Source of the DNA: Synaphobranchus kaupii
Taxonomy: Eukaryota > Chordata > Actinopteri > Anguilliformes > Synaphobranchidae
Reading direction: 5' to 3'
NCBI GenBank assembly: GCA_029718625.1
Contig: CM056380.1
Coordinates: forward strand, 99,745,971 to 99,809,970
DNA: 64,000 nucleotides
The position numbers and the translations under genes are program-made. Below, one piece after another: positions 37,984-49,290 of this stretch (positions are counted from its first letter, which is position 1; each line of letters opens with the position of its first letter). The notes below the pieces were generated by a model that searched no databases, had not been told where the DNA came from, and was given only the letters and a program-made list of their open reading frames with translations.

Positions 37984-38500
37984 AAGCTACTAACCGGCTC
38001 ACTGTCACACACCAATGAGTAGAAGCGCAAACGCCAGGTTTCTCAGTAGGAAAGCCAAACAAGGCTAATGGAACAAAGCACTGGGCTCCCATACTTCTAC
38101 AAGCAAAGTGACTAAAGAAAGAGCCAGAAATAATAAACACCCTGCCTCGGTAACGAGACGCATAAGAACAGGCGAGTAGCATAATGGCACAAATAACACA
38201 CACCAAACGTACCGAAGCTACTAACCAGCTCACTGTCACACGCCAATAAGTAGAATCACAAACGTCAGGTTCCTCAGTAAGAAAACCAAACAAGGTGAAT
38301 GGAACAAAGCACTGGGCTCCCTTACTTCTACGAGCTAAGTGACTAAAGAAAGAGCCAGAAATAATAAACGCCCTGCCTCTGTAACGAGACGCATAAGAAC
38401 AGGCGAGTAGCATAATGGCACAAATAAAACACACAGCCAACAAACACTACGAGGAGGCGAAAGGAACAGAGATCTAACGTTCCAAGGCTACTCTCAGACT
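37984..38500. repeat. 231-bp tandem duplication (two full units, part of a third)
   Basis: AAGCTACTAACCGGCTCACT at 37984 recurs as AAGCTACTAACCAGCTCACT at 38215, and related AAGGCTACTCTCAGACTC appears near 38482. The period of 231 is a multiple of three, which keeps a 177-residue frame open on the - strand. I do not recognise that frame as a protein. Confidence 0.85.
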
Positions 38501-39880
38501 CGCAGTCACACACAAACATGTCCACAACATCGCCCAGTCTCCCTATAGGAATACATGTACCGAAGGACGAAACAGTCAAAAACCATGACAGAAAGTGGGC
38601 TTGTTTTTAAAGCATTAAGCTACTAGTAAAATGCGTTGGTCACATTTCCATAAGCAGGACATTATAAAACAAGGGAAAATATGCGTGCACCTATGGGTTC
38701 CCAACCTGACAGATTTAATGTATTAATGTCATCATTAAGGCAAAATACCGGTATTTATGTTATTAATCAATAGGCTAGAATGCACATAACAAACTTCGAG
38801 AACTCCATGAGAACAGCCACATGGAATTGATGTTTGACAATGCTTCATTGTAGGCTATAATCAAACAAAATTTGTTAAACAAGCAAGCTAATTTGACATT
38901 TTCTAAGGTGAGACGAGGCCATATTCTGGTAGCTTATTCTCAGCTGTTGCAGGTGCTTTTAACAAAATTAAACTGCATATTTTCTAAAATAACAGTAGGC
39001 TACTGTGGCAAATTACCGGGAACCTGTGCCGGTGTTAAATCCTAATGTTAAAAAGTATTATTGTATATATGAAAAAGCATCATAATGGTTAGTCCGAATA
39101 ATTTTGATGATACTATTGATCCATATAGCCTATTCCTTGCTCGCACTACACATGCACGAGCATGTCTGTTTCGCCATCATATCCGCAATCCACCAAGGTG
39201 GAAAAGCAGGCTGGGATATGGGATATGACATTTTTATTGCTTTATTGCATGTTACGCCCAAAACACACCTATAATTAATAAAGGGACTAAGTGCAGCCCA
39301 TTTGGACTTTGCCGTACTTAGCGCTCAAATACTTCGCTGTCTAACTAGCAATAGTGGATTTGGACACGCCCTAAATGCACTTGCGCCATACGTTTAGACC
39401 TATGGTTTAGACCAAGCGCTAAGATCGTCAAGATAGAGCCCACAGTTTGCGAGTGAACAGGCTACAATGTCAAAATAAATTAAATATAGTTTTCTAGGTA
39501 CACGTCACAAAAGGTTAAAGTTTTCTCAGGATTTGGCTGGGTTTTCATGCTTCTAAAAAACTTTAATCATACAAAAAATGTCATCACTATGCGCACGGGT
39601 ATGTAGACAATGAATTAAATCTTGGATAGGAATTTTAAAACGAAGCAAACTAAAGACTTGTCTGGTATATACCAAAACCAAAACGCGCTTTAAAACCGCG
39701 AAGACTCAAGTGTAAGTCCGGTCAAGTCAGGAATCGAAACCTTAGATCAAATTTGCACGGCAAGTCTCCACCCCTAAATGTGTTTTACTACTGTATCAAC
39801 GACGAACCCCTCCACCACTCCACTCCCACTTTATGAACTGAACTGTGTGGGCAGCCCAGAGGGGCCGGGCCGACCCACAC

Positions 39881-40101
39881 AACTGGCTATTGGCTAACCC
39901 CGCTAGGCGAATACAACAGGGCGACAGATTACAACCAATAGTAGCAACTGCCCAGACTGTGGGAGTGACTGTAAGTGTAAACTGTGTGGAAGGTTGACAG
40001 ACACATTCTCCGCCCCCTCAAATCACGTTTTAGATGGGAAAACTATAAATACATGATCAGTACACTGCATCTAGCTTAATTTGACAAGTCAACTGACAGA
40101 C
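39881..40101 (+). promoter_or_regulatory. promoter of the nampt-like gene
   Basis: Upstream of the ATG at 40102 are an inverted CCAAT box (ATTGG, 39889-39893), a direct CCAAT box (39935-39939), a GC box (CCGCCCC, about 40010) and a TATA box TATAAATA at 40044-40051. The start of transcription would be near 40075, giving a 5' UTR of roughly 25 bases. A GC-rich stretch lies at 39850-39925. Confidence 0.7.
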
Positions 40102-40149
40102 ATGGCAGCGCAGGATTTTAATTTTTTGCTTGCGACAGATTCGTACAAG
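40102..40149 (+). CDS. nampt: nampt-like exon 1
   Basis: Starts at ATG in good context (GACATGG, G at -3 and +4) and ends at donor GTAAGA. It reads MAAQDFNFLLATDSYK. The N-terminus is three residues shorter than human NAMPT, whose first exon ends at the same SYK. Asp and Tyr of ATDSYK contribute to the active site across the dimer interface. Confidence 0.95.
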
Positions 40150-40259
40150 GTAAGATCTCATACCTTTATCTATTGTTAGCATGTCAACGCAGATGAATGC
40201 GAATAGATCAGATGACTTTTGGCTTTATGTGCTTCATTAGTTAGCCTCAAAGTTCAGTT

Positions 40260-41400
40260 AGATGCCTAACGTTAGCTAGTTAACGTAAACTGACTCCGAA
40301 TGTCCCACGTCTTCCAGGCCAGCTGTTAGCTGTTGTTTGATAACTAACGTTGACGTTAGTCGCTGACGTTCAGACTGGTTTTTGACATAGATTGAGTGAC
40401 GGCTGTATGTTAGACATGAGCGAGCTAGCTAGCTAGCGAACTTTAGCCTGGTTAACTTGTCATTGAACAGCAGGATTGTGGGTGGAGCTTCGTTAATCTC
40501 GATTCCAAGAAACCGAAATTGAAATCAAAAGCGAACCTTAGCTTGTGGGATATATGATGGTAGACTATAACATTAGCTAGCGTTAATGTGGGCTAACGTT
40601 TCATTTGATAACGTAGCTAGGCCAGTTAGCGAGTTGGTCAGGTTCTGACTTACTTACACGTTAGACGACACACTTTTTTTAAACTATGATGCCTAACGTT
40701 TGATAATTCATAATAAACGACAGTAAGATGTTTCATGAAACTGTTTGACAATACCCAGTTGGCTAACATTAGTGACCAACAAAGAAACCAGAACAGACTT
40801 GACGTTGCTTTTGGTGCTAGCTAAGTAGCTAGCTAGCTTGCTAAATTGAATAATTAGCTAGCTAACATTAGCTAGTTCCAAATTGCCACTGTCCGTCGCT
40901 GGCTTTATCGTCTCACAAACAGATATGGGATAACAAATTAAATGCTGCCGTTGGCTAAGATTAACATGTTAAGGGAAGTTGCACGGAAGAGTAGCGTTAC
41001 GATTTTCTAGCATGCAAGTTGGTTATGAATGTGATCATGGAAATGAATGGGCCAAATGGCAAATTCCAATAATAATATTAAGGTTGAATGTCCTCATACT
41101 TTGCGTAACGCTACATTAGCTAGCTAACGTTAAAATCTGTTTCAACGGGAGCAATCGATACTGTATGCTTGTATCATTCGTAGGGAGCTGTGATAACTGA
41201 TGGCTGTCATAAATAAGAATAAATAAGGTTAGCTACGTATAAACGAAATATGTCGGATGCGATTTTTATATCGCAGTCAAATGGCAAAGCACTATTCTTT
41301 TCAGCTGCAACGTTACGGTCTGTAACTTAAAGCTACTAGCTAGTATATTACGAAAAGCCCGGTGTTGTGCATTCACTCCCCTTCCACTCTAGCTAACTAA
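40260..41400. repeat. cluster of AACGTTA / GCTAGC motifs
   Basis: The palindromes AACGTT, GCTAGC and TTAGCTAA-like words recur at least ten times in about 1.1 kb (for example 40268, 40345, 40425, 40570, 40600, 40815, 40855, 41115, 41335). They are dispersed, not in tandem. Confidence 0.7.
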
Positions 41401-42094
41401 ACAACGCCAAACGTTGCGAAACGCGATCTCTGCCTGTCGTTCAGTGGCCAGAGAAGCTGATTTCACATTCATTAATTTAAATAAATGCTGGTTAATTCCC
41501 CCATTATTTACTGCAGTGCCCGACTTGATAATTTTTGCACACCATAAAGCGTCGATAAACGGCGAAAGCATAGTTTCATTTCGAGATGTTTAACAAGCAT
41601 GGTGATATGAACGAATTATCCTATAGAAAAAAAACAAGCACACGAATTAATGATTGTCTCTCGGTTCTTTGTATTGCTATACCGTCATGTTCAAATTATG
41701 TTCGATGTTAAGAAGTAACGTTAAAGTTGTTTGGAATACAAGAATTAAGAGGGGAGTGAATTTATACAATTTATCTTGCCATAACCCCCCCCCCCCCCCA
41801 TCTCAATTTAATGCACTGATGGTCACTGTGACCACCGTAGTAAAATGTCCACAACCTCAGAAAATGTGTTTTGTTATTTACAATCTATCAAAGTCCAAAT
41901 TCAGGAGGAAGTTATGGCGTGTTGAATCTTGCTAACGTTACTTATTGAAAGTAAGTTTTGAGAATAAGGCTGTTGAAGTTATTAGGAACTTATTCCTAAA
42001 CATTTCATACATTTATAAAGGAAGGCAGAAGTGAAGTAAAATAGCCACACATTAGTGCAATACTGTAGGAGCTATTTGAACAAGGTAAATACTG

Positions 42095-42100
<6 letters not shown>

Positions 42101-42143
<43 letters not shown>

Positions 42144-42175
42144 ATATGTATATATATATATATATATATAATATA
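42101..42175. repeat. (TG)n followed by (TA)n
   Basis: About 19 TG units then TATGTA and TATATA repeats, ending at the Tc1 end. Confidence 0.95.
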
Positions 42176-42190
42176 TGTATACTATACACA

Positions 42191-42426
42191 CAGTTGAAGT
42201 CGGAAGTTTACATACACTTGGGTTGAAGTCATTAAAACTCATTTTTAACCACTCCACAGATTTCATGTTAGTAAACTATAGTGTTGGCAAGTCAGTTAGG
42301 ACATCTACTTTGTGCATGACGCTAGTCATTTATCCAACAGTTGTTTACAGACAGATTATTTCACTTTTAATTCACGATATCACCATTCCAGAAGTTTACA
42401 TACACTAAGTTGACTGTGCCTTTAAA
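42191..42426 (+). mobile_element. left inverted repeat of a Sleeping-Beauty-type Tc1 transposon, solo
   Basis: Starts CAGTTGAAGTCGGAAGTTTA and continues CATACACTTG, with GTTAGGACATCTACTTTGTG and TTGTTTACAGACAGATTATT inside. An outer direct repeat (42191-42220) and an inner one (GAAGTTTACATACACTAAGT, from 42391) match the IR/DR organisation of salmonid-type Tc1 elements. It breaks off just before the fold-back element; no transposase and no matching right end were seen. Confidence 0.9.
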
Positions 42427-42435
42427 TGTTTAAGC

Positions 42436-43105
42436 TTTGGTCGCATCGATTTGCATGCAATGACTTCCTGATGTTTGTGACCAAACAACATCAAAAGACT
42501 CTTGATCTTATTTTCTGGTACTGTTACAAGCGATACTATACCGTCTCTGCATTTGAATGGATCTCTATGGGAATTGGGGGGTGGGACTAGATTTAGCTGT
42601 AAATTACACTGGAACAATATGGAACACATGGTTGGCTAAATGGCTCTAAGTCATCAAGGGTCTGACGTATCAAACAAGCCTTAAACCATCACTCTGCTGC
42701 CAGAAATACAGTAGATATGAATGGATAACTTGAACGGTTTCTTCTCCTGACTTATTTTTCCATAGAGGTCAATAGGAAAATGTGTCAGGAGAAACAACCC
42801 TTAAAGTGATCCATCCATATCTACTGCATATCTGGCAGCAGAGTGATGGTTTGAGGCTCGTTTGATACCTCAGACCCTTGATGACTAACATCCATTTTAC
42901 CAACCATGTATTACATACTGTTCCAGCATAATTTACAGCTAAATCTAGTTCCACCCCCCCCCAATTCCCATAGAGATCCATTCAAATGCAGAGACATTAT
43001 AGTATCGCTTGTAAGAGTACCAGCAAATAACATATCAAGAGTCTTTTGATGTTGTTGGGTCACTGACATCAGGAAGCCATGGCAAGCAAAGGATATGCGA
43101 CCAAA
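42436..43105. mobile_element. 670-bp fold-back element
   Basis: Left arm 42436-42751 and right arm 42784-43105 are inverted copies of each other, separated by 32 bases. The ends are TTTGGTCGCAT and ATGCGACCAAA. Inside, TTTGAATGGATCTCTATGGG on the left is mirrored by CCCATAGAGATCCATTCAAA on the right. No coding capacity. No clear target duplication was seen. Confidence 0.9.
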
Positions 43106-43280
43106 TATTAAAAATGTTTTAAAAATATTTTTTCTCATAATAAATTTACTCCAATTAAAGGTTGGATTTTTCTCATTTTTTCACTATGAGATTAAGCTAA
43201 TTCACCAAACGGTTAATTTTTTATAACCCTTTTTACTCATCTTTACCAGGGGTGCCAATAATAGTGGAGGGCGCTCTATA
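43106..43280. mobile_element. right-end fragment of a Tc1-like transposon
   Basis: AATTAAAGGTTGGATTTTTC, then ATAACCCTTTTTACTC and CCAGGGGTGCCAATAATAGT followed by GGAGGG, as at the ends of a fish Tc1-like family. Left limit uncertain. Confidence 0.6.
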
Positions 43281-43285
43281 TGTAC

Positions 43286-43475
43286 ATATACAGTGCAATC
43301 CAACATCTTTGGACAGTAGCACATTTTTTGTTTAGGCTCTGTACTCCAGAACATTGAATTTGAAATGGAACAGTGACTATGAGGGTAGAAGAGACTTTCG
43401 GGCTTAATTTGAGGGTGTTTACATCCATTTTGGGTGAACTGTGTAGCAATTGTAACCCTTTTTATACAAAAAATA
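43286..43475. mobile_element. second Tc1-like fragment
   Basis: ACAGTGCAATCCAACATCTT, then TTGGACAGTAGCACATTTTT, GGCTCTGTACTCCAGAACAT and GAGGGTGTTTACATCCATTT. This resembles the 5' end of another fish Tc1-like family. Confidence 0.65.
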
Positions 43476-43919
43476 TGCAAAAAAAAGGACTACAAAAAGA
43501 AATGCTTTTTATGAAAATTAACTAGACTTAAATATTAAAAGTGAAAGCTAAATCTGTCACTTTCAGGTTTATGATTTATTAGCCTAATTTATAAACCTTT
43601 AAAAAACTAGTTGATGAAATATGAAATATGTTAACAGTTCAGACTGGGGTAAATAGGAGTGGAACGGTACACAAAAATCTTGGTTAGTTGTGTTTATTTT
43701 GACTGTTCGGTACAGAGGAAATTTTTTCCAGCCTTGACAAAATAAGAGGCGATTCTTTTCTGATTAGATGCCCGTTGCTCATACCCTTTGCAGAAGCATC
43801 TCTCCCCTGACTGAGTGACACAGGCTACCATTTTGATTGCACGGTGGCACAAGTGAGGTGAAGGAAGACAGCTAATCTTCAACAAATCAATCAGATCAAA
43901 TTATCTTTTGGTGGAATTC

Positions 43920-46900
43920 CCCTGTAAAATGCAGAGGCGAAGGCACTTTTGGAAGAAAGGACGGGTTCAGTCAGAGTGTCACGCCATTGTACGAAGGCCA
44001 CCAATACAGGCATGTGCGGATCATGGCAAGAGAGTGCAGCTCACCCACATGTTTTGTAGATGGCTAAGAGAAGGGCATCCTTAAGGGAGACTAATCTCAA
44101 GTCCACAGTACGCAGCAGTTCAAAGGGAGGGCTGAAAAACCAGGGGGACGTCCCACGCAGGCCGTGTAATGTCCTCTGGGGACGGAGATGTCTCGTGCCT
44201 CTCATGAATTGGCTGATTAAGTGATGACTTCCAACTGTCTGACCGTCTAGCCTAGCGTGTCTGCTAGACATGGCCATGACAAGACCTTCGAGGTGCTAGG
44301 CATGCTGCCAGGATCAAGCCTTGACTGAAGAAAACATAGTATTGCAGGTATAGAATAGTTCACCGGGTCCAATGCCTCATGAGTGTACCAGGCAGTAAAG
44401 ACGCCCAACTGTTAGAGCGTCCTTGTTGAAACTGCCCTAGAATTCTGCAGCACCCAGTATGGACTGGTCACATTCATCTATTAAAGTTTCGGCCCCAGCA
44501 GTGGCCTGGCCCACAGGGAGAGTCGGTCCGGGTTGGGGTGCCAGATCTCGCTATCCGTCTGAGACTGCCCATCCCTCCTCGATGGAAGTTGGAGGGGGGT
44601 TCTCGTGAAGAGGTGGAGGAGCAATGGGATCTATGTGCTCTGTGGCCATTTCGGTGCCACCAGAATAACAACGTGGTTATTGGCGCTGATCCTGTGCAGA
44701 GTGGCCAGGATAAGAGAGACTGGAGGGAACGCGTGCAGCAGCACAGTCGGCCACGCATGCGCTAATGCGTTTAGCCCCAGTGGCCTGTCCACATCCATGA
44801 TGGAGAACCAATAGATTGTTGTACAGCCAGTTGGAGCCTCCACTCCCTGGGTTGTGTTGTTTGTCTTAACAGGGCATCCGCTACCAGGGCACAGGTCAGG
44901 TGAATTGCTCTGAGGGATGCCAAGCGAGGGAGTGCCAATGTCCAGATCTGACGTGCTATGTGCAGCAGGCTGGCAGAGCACGATCCACCCTGGCGGTTTA
45001 TGTAAAAGACTGTGGCTTGATTGTCTGTCCGAATGAGTACATGCTTGCCCATCAGCCCGGGTGCAAAGTACTTCAATGGCAAAAAGACAGTGTTGAGTTT
45101 GATGTTGACTCAAGCTGGCGGACCACACCCTCTGTGCAGGGAAGTGGCACTACACTGCACCCCAGCCCATTAGACAGGCATCCAATTTCCCTCCGTGAGG
45201 GGATTGAGCCCATTGGAACACCACCGAGCAGGGATGTCCGCACATGCCAGGGGCATAGGGCAGACATACACTGGCGCATGACTGTCGCATGCAAATCTGA
45301 CCCTTGCCGAGTGTAACACCAAGCCGTTGAACCATATCTGCAGCGCTCTCATGTGGAGGAGACCCAGCGGTATCACCGCAGATGTTGCCACCATAGCACC
45401 CAGCAGTTGTTGAAAGTATTTGACCTGGAGCCTAGCCCCTAGGTGGAAGCGGGTGAGGAGGCAGAGAATGCAGTCCACTCTGCTGGAGGGCAGGTGGGCT
45501 TTTATCTGCTGCAAATCAAGGGTCCAGTCCAATGAAGATAGTCCATTGTGTGGGCATAAGGTTGCTCTTTGAGTAATTCACTGTCAGACCCAAGTCCATG
45601 ACACAGTCCTGTGTCAGAGCCATGTGCTGTGTCACGACCGCCCGGGAGTGAGTGCAGATGAGCTAGTCTTCGAGATAGGGGAGTATCTTCAGCCCTTGCA
45701 ATTTGATCAGGAACAGTGCAGCACCTATGCATCGCGTAAACACCCATGGTGCAATCGAGAGGTCAAAAGGTAACCTGAGGAACTTCTGGTGCACCAGAAA
45801 ATAGGAAATGGAAGTAAGAGTCCTTTAAGTCTACTCATGTGAACCAATCTCTTAAACTACAGTCTACAGAATGTCAACAAGGCTGAGGATATGAAACAGC
45901 AGCTTCTTTAAAAAGACAGTCCGAGCCATTCAAAGACAGTCTCAGTCCAGAGCTGGAGAGAAACCACTGTCCTTCTTTGGAACCAAAAATACTTGGAATA
46001 GAACCTATCAAGTGGTTCTGATGACTGTACTCTCCTTATCACACCTTATGATAGGAGGGAGAATACTATGTCCTGGAGCTTTGGGTGGCGGGGGGAGTTA
46101 AGGATGGTAACATGCATGTTCAGTGTTTCCCCTAGATTTTTTTTCAGGCCGGGCGGTGAAAGTGCGCCATTTTGCGTAGAGGCGGAAACTATAATTACAC
46201 CCTCATAATAAAATGAAAATTTTAATTAGGCCTAACGGGAAACCGAAGCTGTTTTGGCAAGGGTTTTTCCCGATGCTATTTTGATCATTCCCGCATTCTG
46301 CGGTAAGGGAAATATTGCAGCTACATTAAAAAAAAAAAAGAATAATATAAAAAAAAATTTTTTTTCATTAAAATTATTTATTTTCCCTCTTGTTCAAGCC
46401 GGGCGGCACGTGAGTTTGGCCGGGCGGGCCGCCCGGCCAAGATAACGGTAGGGGAAACACTGATGTTATGGTCCTGGCCTGGCTGTCCGCGCTGCTGGCA
46501 TTGCTGTTGGCGTTGCGGTTGCTGCTGTCGATTATACCCCCTATAGTTGTCGCCGTACCTTCGGTGTGTTGCCCGATGCAGGGATGGGGTTGCAAAGGCT
46601 GGGGCCATGGGTGGCCTATGCCATGCCTGGCCCTGTGCACCTCATCCAAAAGCGGTGAGTCAAGCCAGTGGACCTCCAGGATCACGCTCCAGGACCTACG
46701 GCATTTCTGATCCGAATACCTAATAGCTAATGCATGTTTTCTGGGATGGCTCCGACAGCTAAAACAGGATAGAATGTGCGCACATCTGAAACTTGTATAC
46801 AGGTTCAGGGTAAATAAATGAGTAGAAACATAAGAAAAACAGCTGTGCCAGCCATACCTGGTGGCGAGCCAGCACCAAGGTTGACATGAGCCGCCCCAGC

Positions 46901-47300
46901 TCCTGTGTCTTGAATCCAGAGTCTGGAGGGCAATCACACCCTGGTCCACATCCGTGGACTGGAGCATGGTAGATGCAGCTTTCCGCAAAAGGGAGAGCAT
47001 GTTACACTGGTGCTGTACAATATGCACGTGAAATGAGATCGTCCATAACATGGCACTGTGGCCGAGGGTACCATGCCGTGTTCTGAGGACCTTGTATGGT
47101 GGAATTCCAATGCGTCAATATCAGGCTCAACGCGGGGCATCCCAAGCATTGCAAGTATTGCTGTGGCTGCCAGTGCCAGAAGTCAGTTCTGTTGGCCCAG
47201 TATTTAGTGAGCTCTGCTGTTGGGTGCATCTGTGGGAGGATCCAACCTAAGCTTAGCCAGCAACATAGGGAAAATAGCTGTCTGCGATGGAGAGCCACCT
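43920..47300 (-). mobile_element. degenerate DIRS-like (tyrosine recombinase) retroelement
   Basis: On the - strand the order is gag-like (about 47300-46480), reverse transcriptase and RNase H remains (45750-44480), then tyrosine recombinase (44280-43930). Diagnostic pieces are RTDNQATVFYINRQGG and AHAWPTVLLHAFPPVSLI (RNase H side), LTRFHLGARLQVKYFQQLLG, and VGSHHLISQFMRGTRHLRPQ with TVDLRLVSLKDALLLA (recombinase). The frames are broken by shifts and stops, so it is inactive. DIRS elements lack integrase and insert by recombinase. Terminal repeats were not identified. Confidence 0.88.
46121..46462. mobile_element. MITE nested in the DIRS-like element
   Basis: 342 bp with perfect 14-base terminal inverted repeats CAGTGTTTCCCCTA / TAGGGGAAACACTG, flanked by the direct repeat ATGTT. 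It contains the GGCCGGGCGG palindrome near both ends. The ends suggest the hAT superfamily, but the flanking repeat seen is only 5 bases. Confidence 0.85.
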
Positions 47301-48168
47301 GATGTCATCTGGGCGACAAGGTTTCTCTGGCAGCGTCTCTGGTCACAAAATGGTGCGTTTTACGCGAACACATTTTCCACTTACGTAGGCCTATGTCCGG
47401 TTAGCTCAAACTAGCAATCTAGAATAGGGAGGCTGTCGGAAGGTAATCCTGCCGCTCTGACGAAAAATCTGTTATCCAGTAATTGTGATGTTAGTTTTAA
47501 GAAGGCGGAAAAAACTGTGCTCCAACGTATCCAGTTGCAAAACTGTTGGGGCGGTCTAGGGAAAATAACGTCACAGTTCTCCGTAACGGTTCAGTGTAAA
47601 AGCATACACGGGAAGATTAAGAGGCTTATTTGGCGCTCTGACAGTAGATAACTTTATTGATATTCATGGTCGGCGCTGAGCGAGTAGAGGAGATAATATT
47701 CACTAGCTATGTCTCTCCTGGTTGAGTAGGAAGCAATATATAACCCATTTCAGAGCTTGCTCTTGTTTATCCTTGATGCTATCGATCCCTTCGCCACCTG
47801 TCCTTGATTTGATAAAGGCAAATTCTTGGACTCTTGGGTAGACAGCGGCACAGCATCCCCACACGCCGTCCAGTGCCTTTGAATGTTTGCAAAACATGTG
47901 AAATGTTGTTGCACATTATACAAATCCTATGATTTGAAGCACGGATGAAGGGGTAGAGATGCCACAGACAGTCACAGTAGATGTCTGTTTCACTTTAATG
48001 CAAAGCAGATTATTGTACATTTTCAAATATAAGGTAGTTGCTCTTAATTATTAAATTTTTGTTCCAGGAGAAGAAAGAAATGTCTGTACTTTTGCTGTGA
48101 CTGTAGCCCACCCACAAAAAAAATCATGTGCATCTTTAATCCTTGTACACATGGGAGAGGGGGGTGGG

Positions 48169-48171
<3 letters not shown>

Positions 48172-48200
<29 letters not shown>
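48172..48200. repeat. (GA)n microsatellite
   Basis: Short AG repeat with one AAAG interruption. Confidence 0.9.
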
Positions 48201-48583
48201 CTCACATTGGCCAGTAAGCTGTTAATGCACTAGTAGTTAGGATTTATCCTCTAACAAACTGCACATGCTATTAATGGCACCTTCATGCAGCCAACATTAA
48301 AATCGAAGCTAAAACTACACAAAAAATGTATAATAATAAAAAAAACTATATTCAACTTTGTGTGAGTGGGTGTGTGGGTCATGAAAGGTAGGGATACGTA
48401 CTTGATGAAATGTGTTTTGCTTTCTGAACAAGCCACTGGCAAGCTTTTTATTTATTTATTTTTAGTCCAGCAATCCTGGGGGCAGGGGAGGGGTGGTGGT
48501 GGAGGGGCATGCCTGCGAGCAGATGTTGATCATAGTGGCTTTCTTGTGCCATATACTGTACTCACCCAAACCTCTCTCTTTAG

Positions 48584-48719
48584 ATCACACACTACAAGCA
48601 GTACCCGCCAAACGTCAGCAAGGTGTACTCCTACTTCGAGTGTCGCCGCAGGACAGAGGGCCAGTTCAATGAAGTAGTGTTTTTTGGATTGCAGTATCTC
48701 CTGAAGAAATACCTGGCAG
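48584..48719 (+). CDS. nampt: nampt-like exon 2
   Basis: Acceptor CTCTTTAG, donor GTATAC; 136 nt, phase 0 in, 1 out. It reads ITHYKQYPPNVSKVYSYFEC, then RRRTEGQFNEVVFFGLQYLL and KKYLAG. THYKQYPP and VYSYFECR are family signatures. Between FECR and VFxGLQ there are about ten residues, against seventeen in human NAMPT, so a surface loop is shortened. Ile replaces Val at the first position. Confidence 0.95.
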
Positions 48720-49094
48720 GTATACCATCCCACTATGAACTTGTGCTGAATGGATCTGAATCAATTGATAATGGTCACAGCATTTGTGCCGATGATTTAT
48801 TTAATGTGTAAATAATTGTGCATTGAAATATGAGCTGCTTCTTTGTACCGTAGGTTTGTAATGGATTTTTTTTTAAAATGCCTTCAACAAATCTTAAAAC
48901 CGTTGAAGGCCTTCATCAAAAGTAATGCCAGTTACGAGTTATGTAAAGTAGTTTGCTTTCCACTAAATGCTTAAAGGGATACAATCGATGAAATGACTAA
49001 TTGCATGACAATAATTTTTAAATGATAAATGCTCTGTACATAAATTGGATCTAATTTTGATTACAATGGTATGGCTTTCAATGTACTTTAACTT

Positions 49095-49290
49095 CAGTGA
49101 GGTGGCTCGTGTTAAGGCACTGTTGTAGTGCACGGGTAGGCCCCACGATCTGCTATCAAATCCAGATCACGCCAGTGTCGATGTGGCTGGCAGGCCTGCA
49201 GGACAACACGCAATTGGCTCTAGCGCCACCCAGGGATTGGAGGGCCTCAGGCGACCAGCGGGACAGCGTGTTATTGTGCAGCAACGACCC
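49095..49290 (+). mobile_element. tRNA-derived SINE, degenerate
   Basis: AGGTGGCTCGTGTTAAGGCA then TATCAAATCCAGATC, which looks like decayed A and B boxes of a tRNA head, followed by CAATTGGCTCTAGCGCCACC and GGCCTCAGGCGACCAG. Family not assigned. Confidence 0.5.

Larger units (their letters stand above)
34108..39880. other. region between gap and nampt promoter, no gene recognised
   Basis: Simple G-, GA- and CA-rich DNA lies at 34698-34865, followed by a hAT-like MITE, a LINE fragment and a 231-bp tandem duplication. Stretch 35280-36030, read on the - strand, looks like the terminal part of some interspersed element (CACGAGAGGGCGCTCC) but I could not classify it. 38590-39880 is AT-rich and unique-looking. 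No ptprg exon was found. Confidence 0.6.
40150..48583 (+). other. intron 1 of the nampt-like gene
   Basis: 8.4 kb. The first 1.3 kb is unusually rich in GCTAGC, AACGTTA and TTAGCTAG. It is followed by GT/TA microsatellite DNA, a Tc1 and fold-back cluster (42191-43480), a DIRS-like element (about 43920-47300) with a nested MITE, then AT-rich DNA with a GA tract at 48172-48200. Acceptor CTCTTTAG ends at 48583. Confidence 0.85.
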
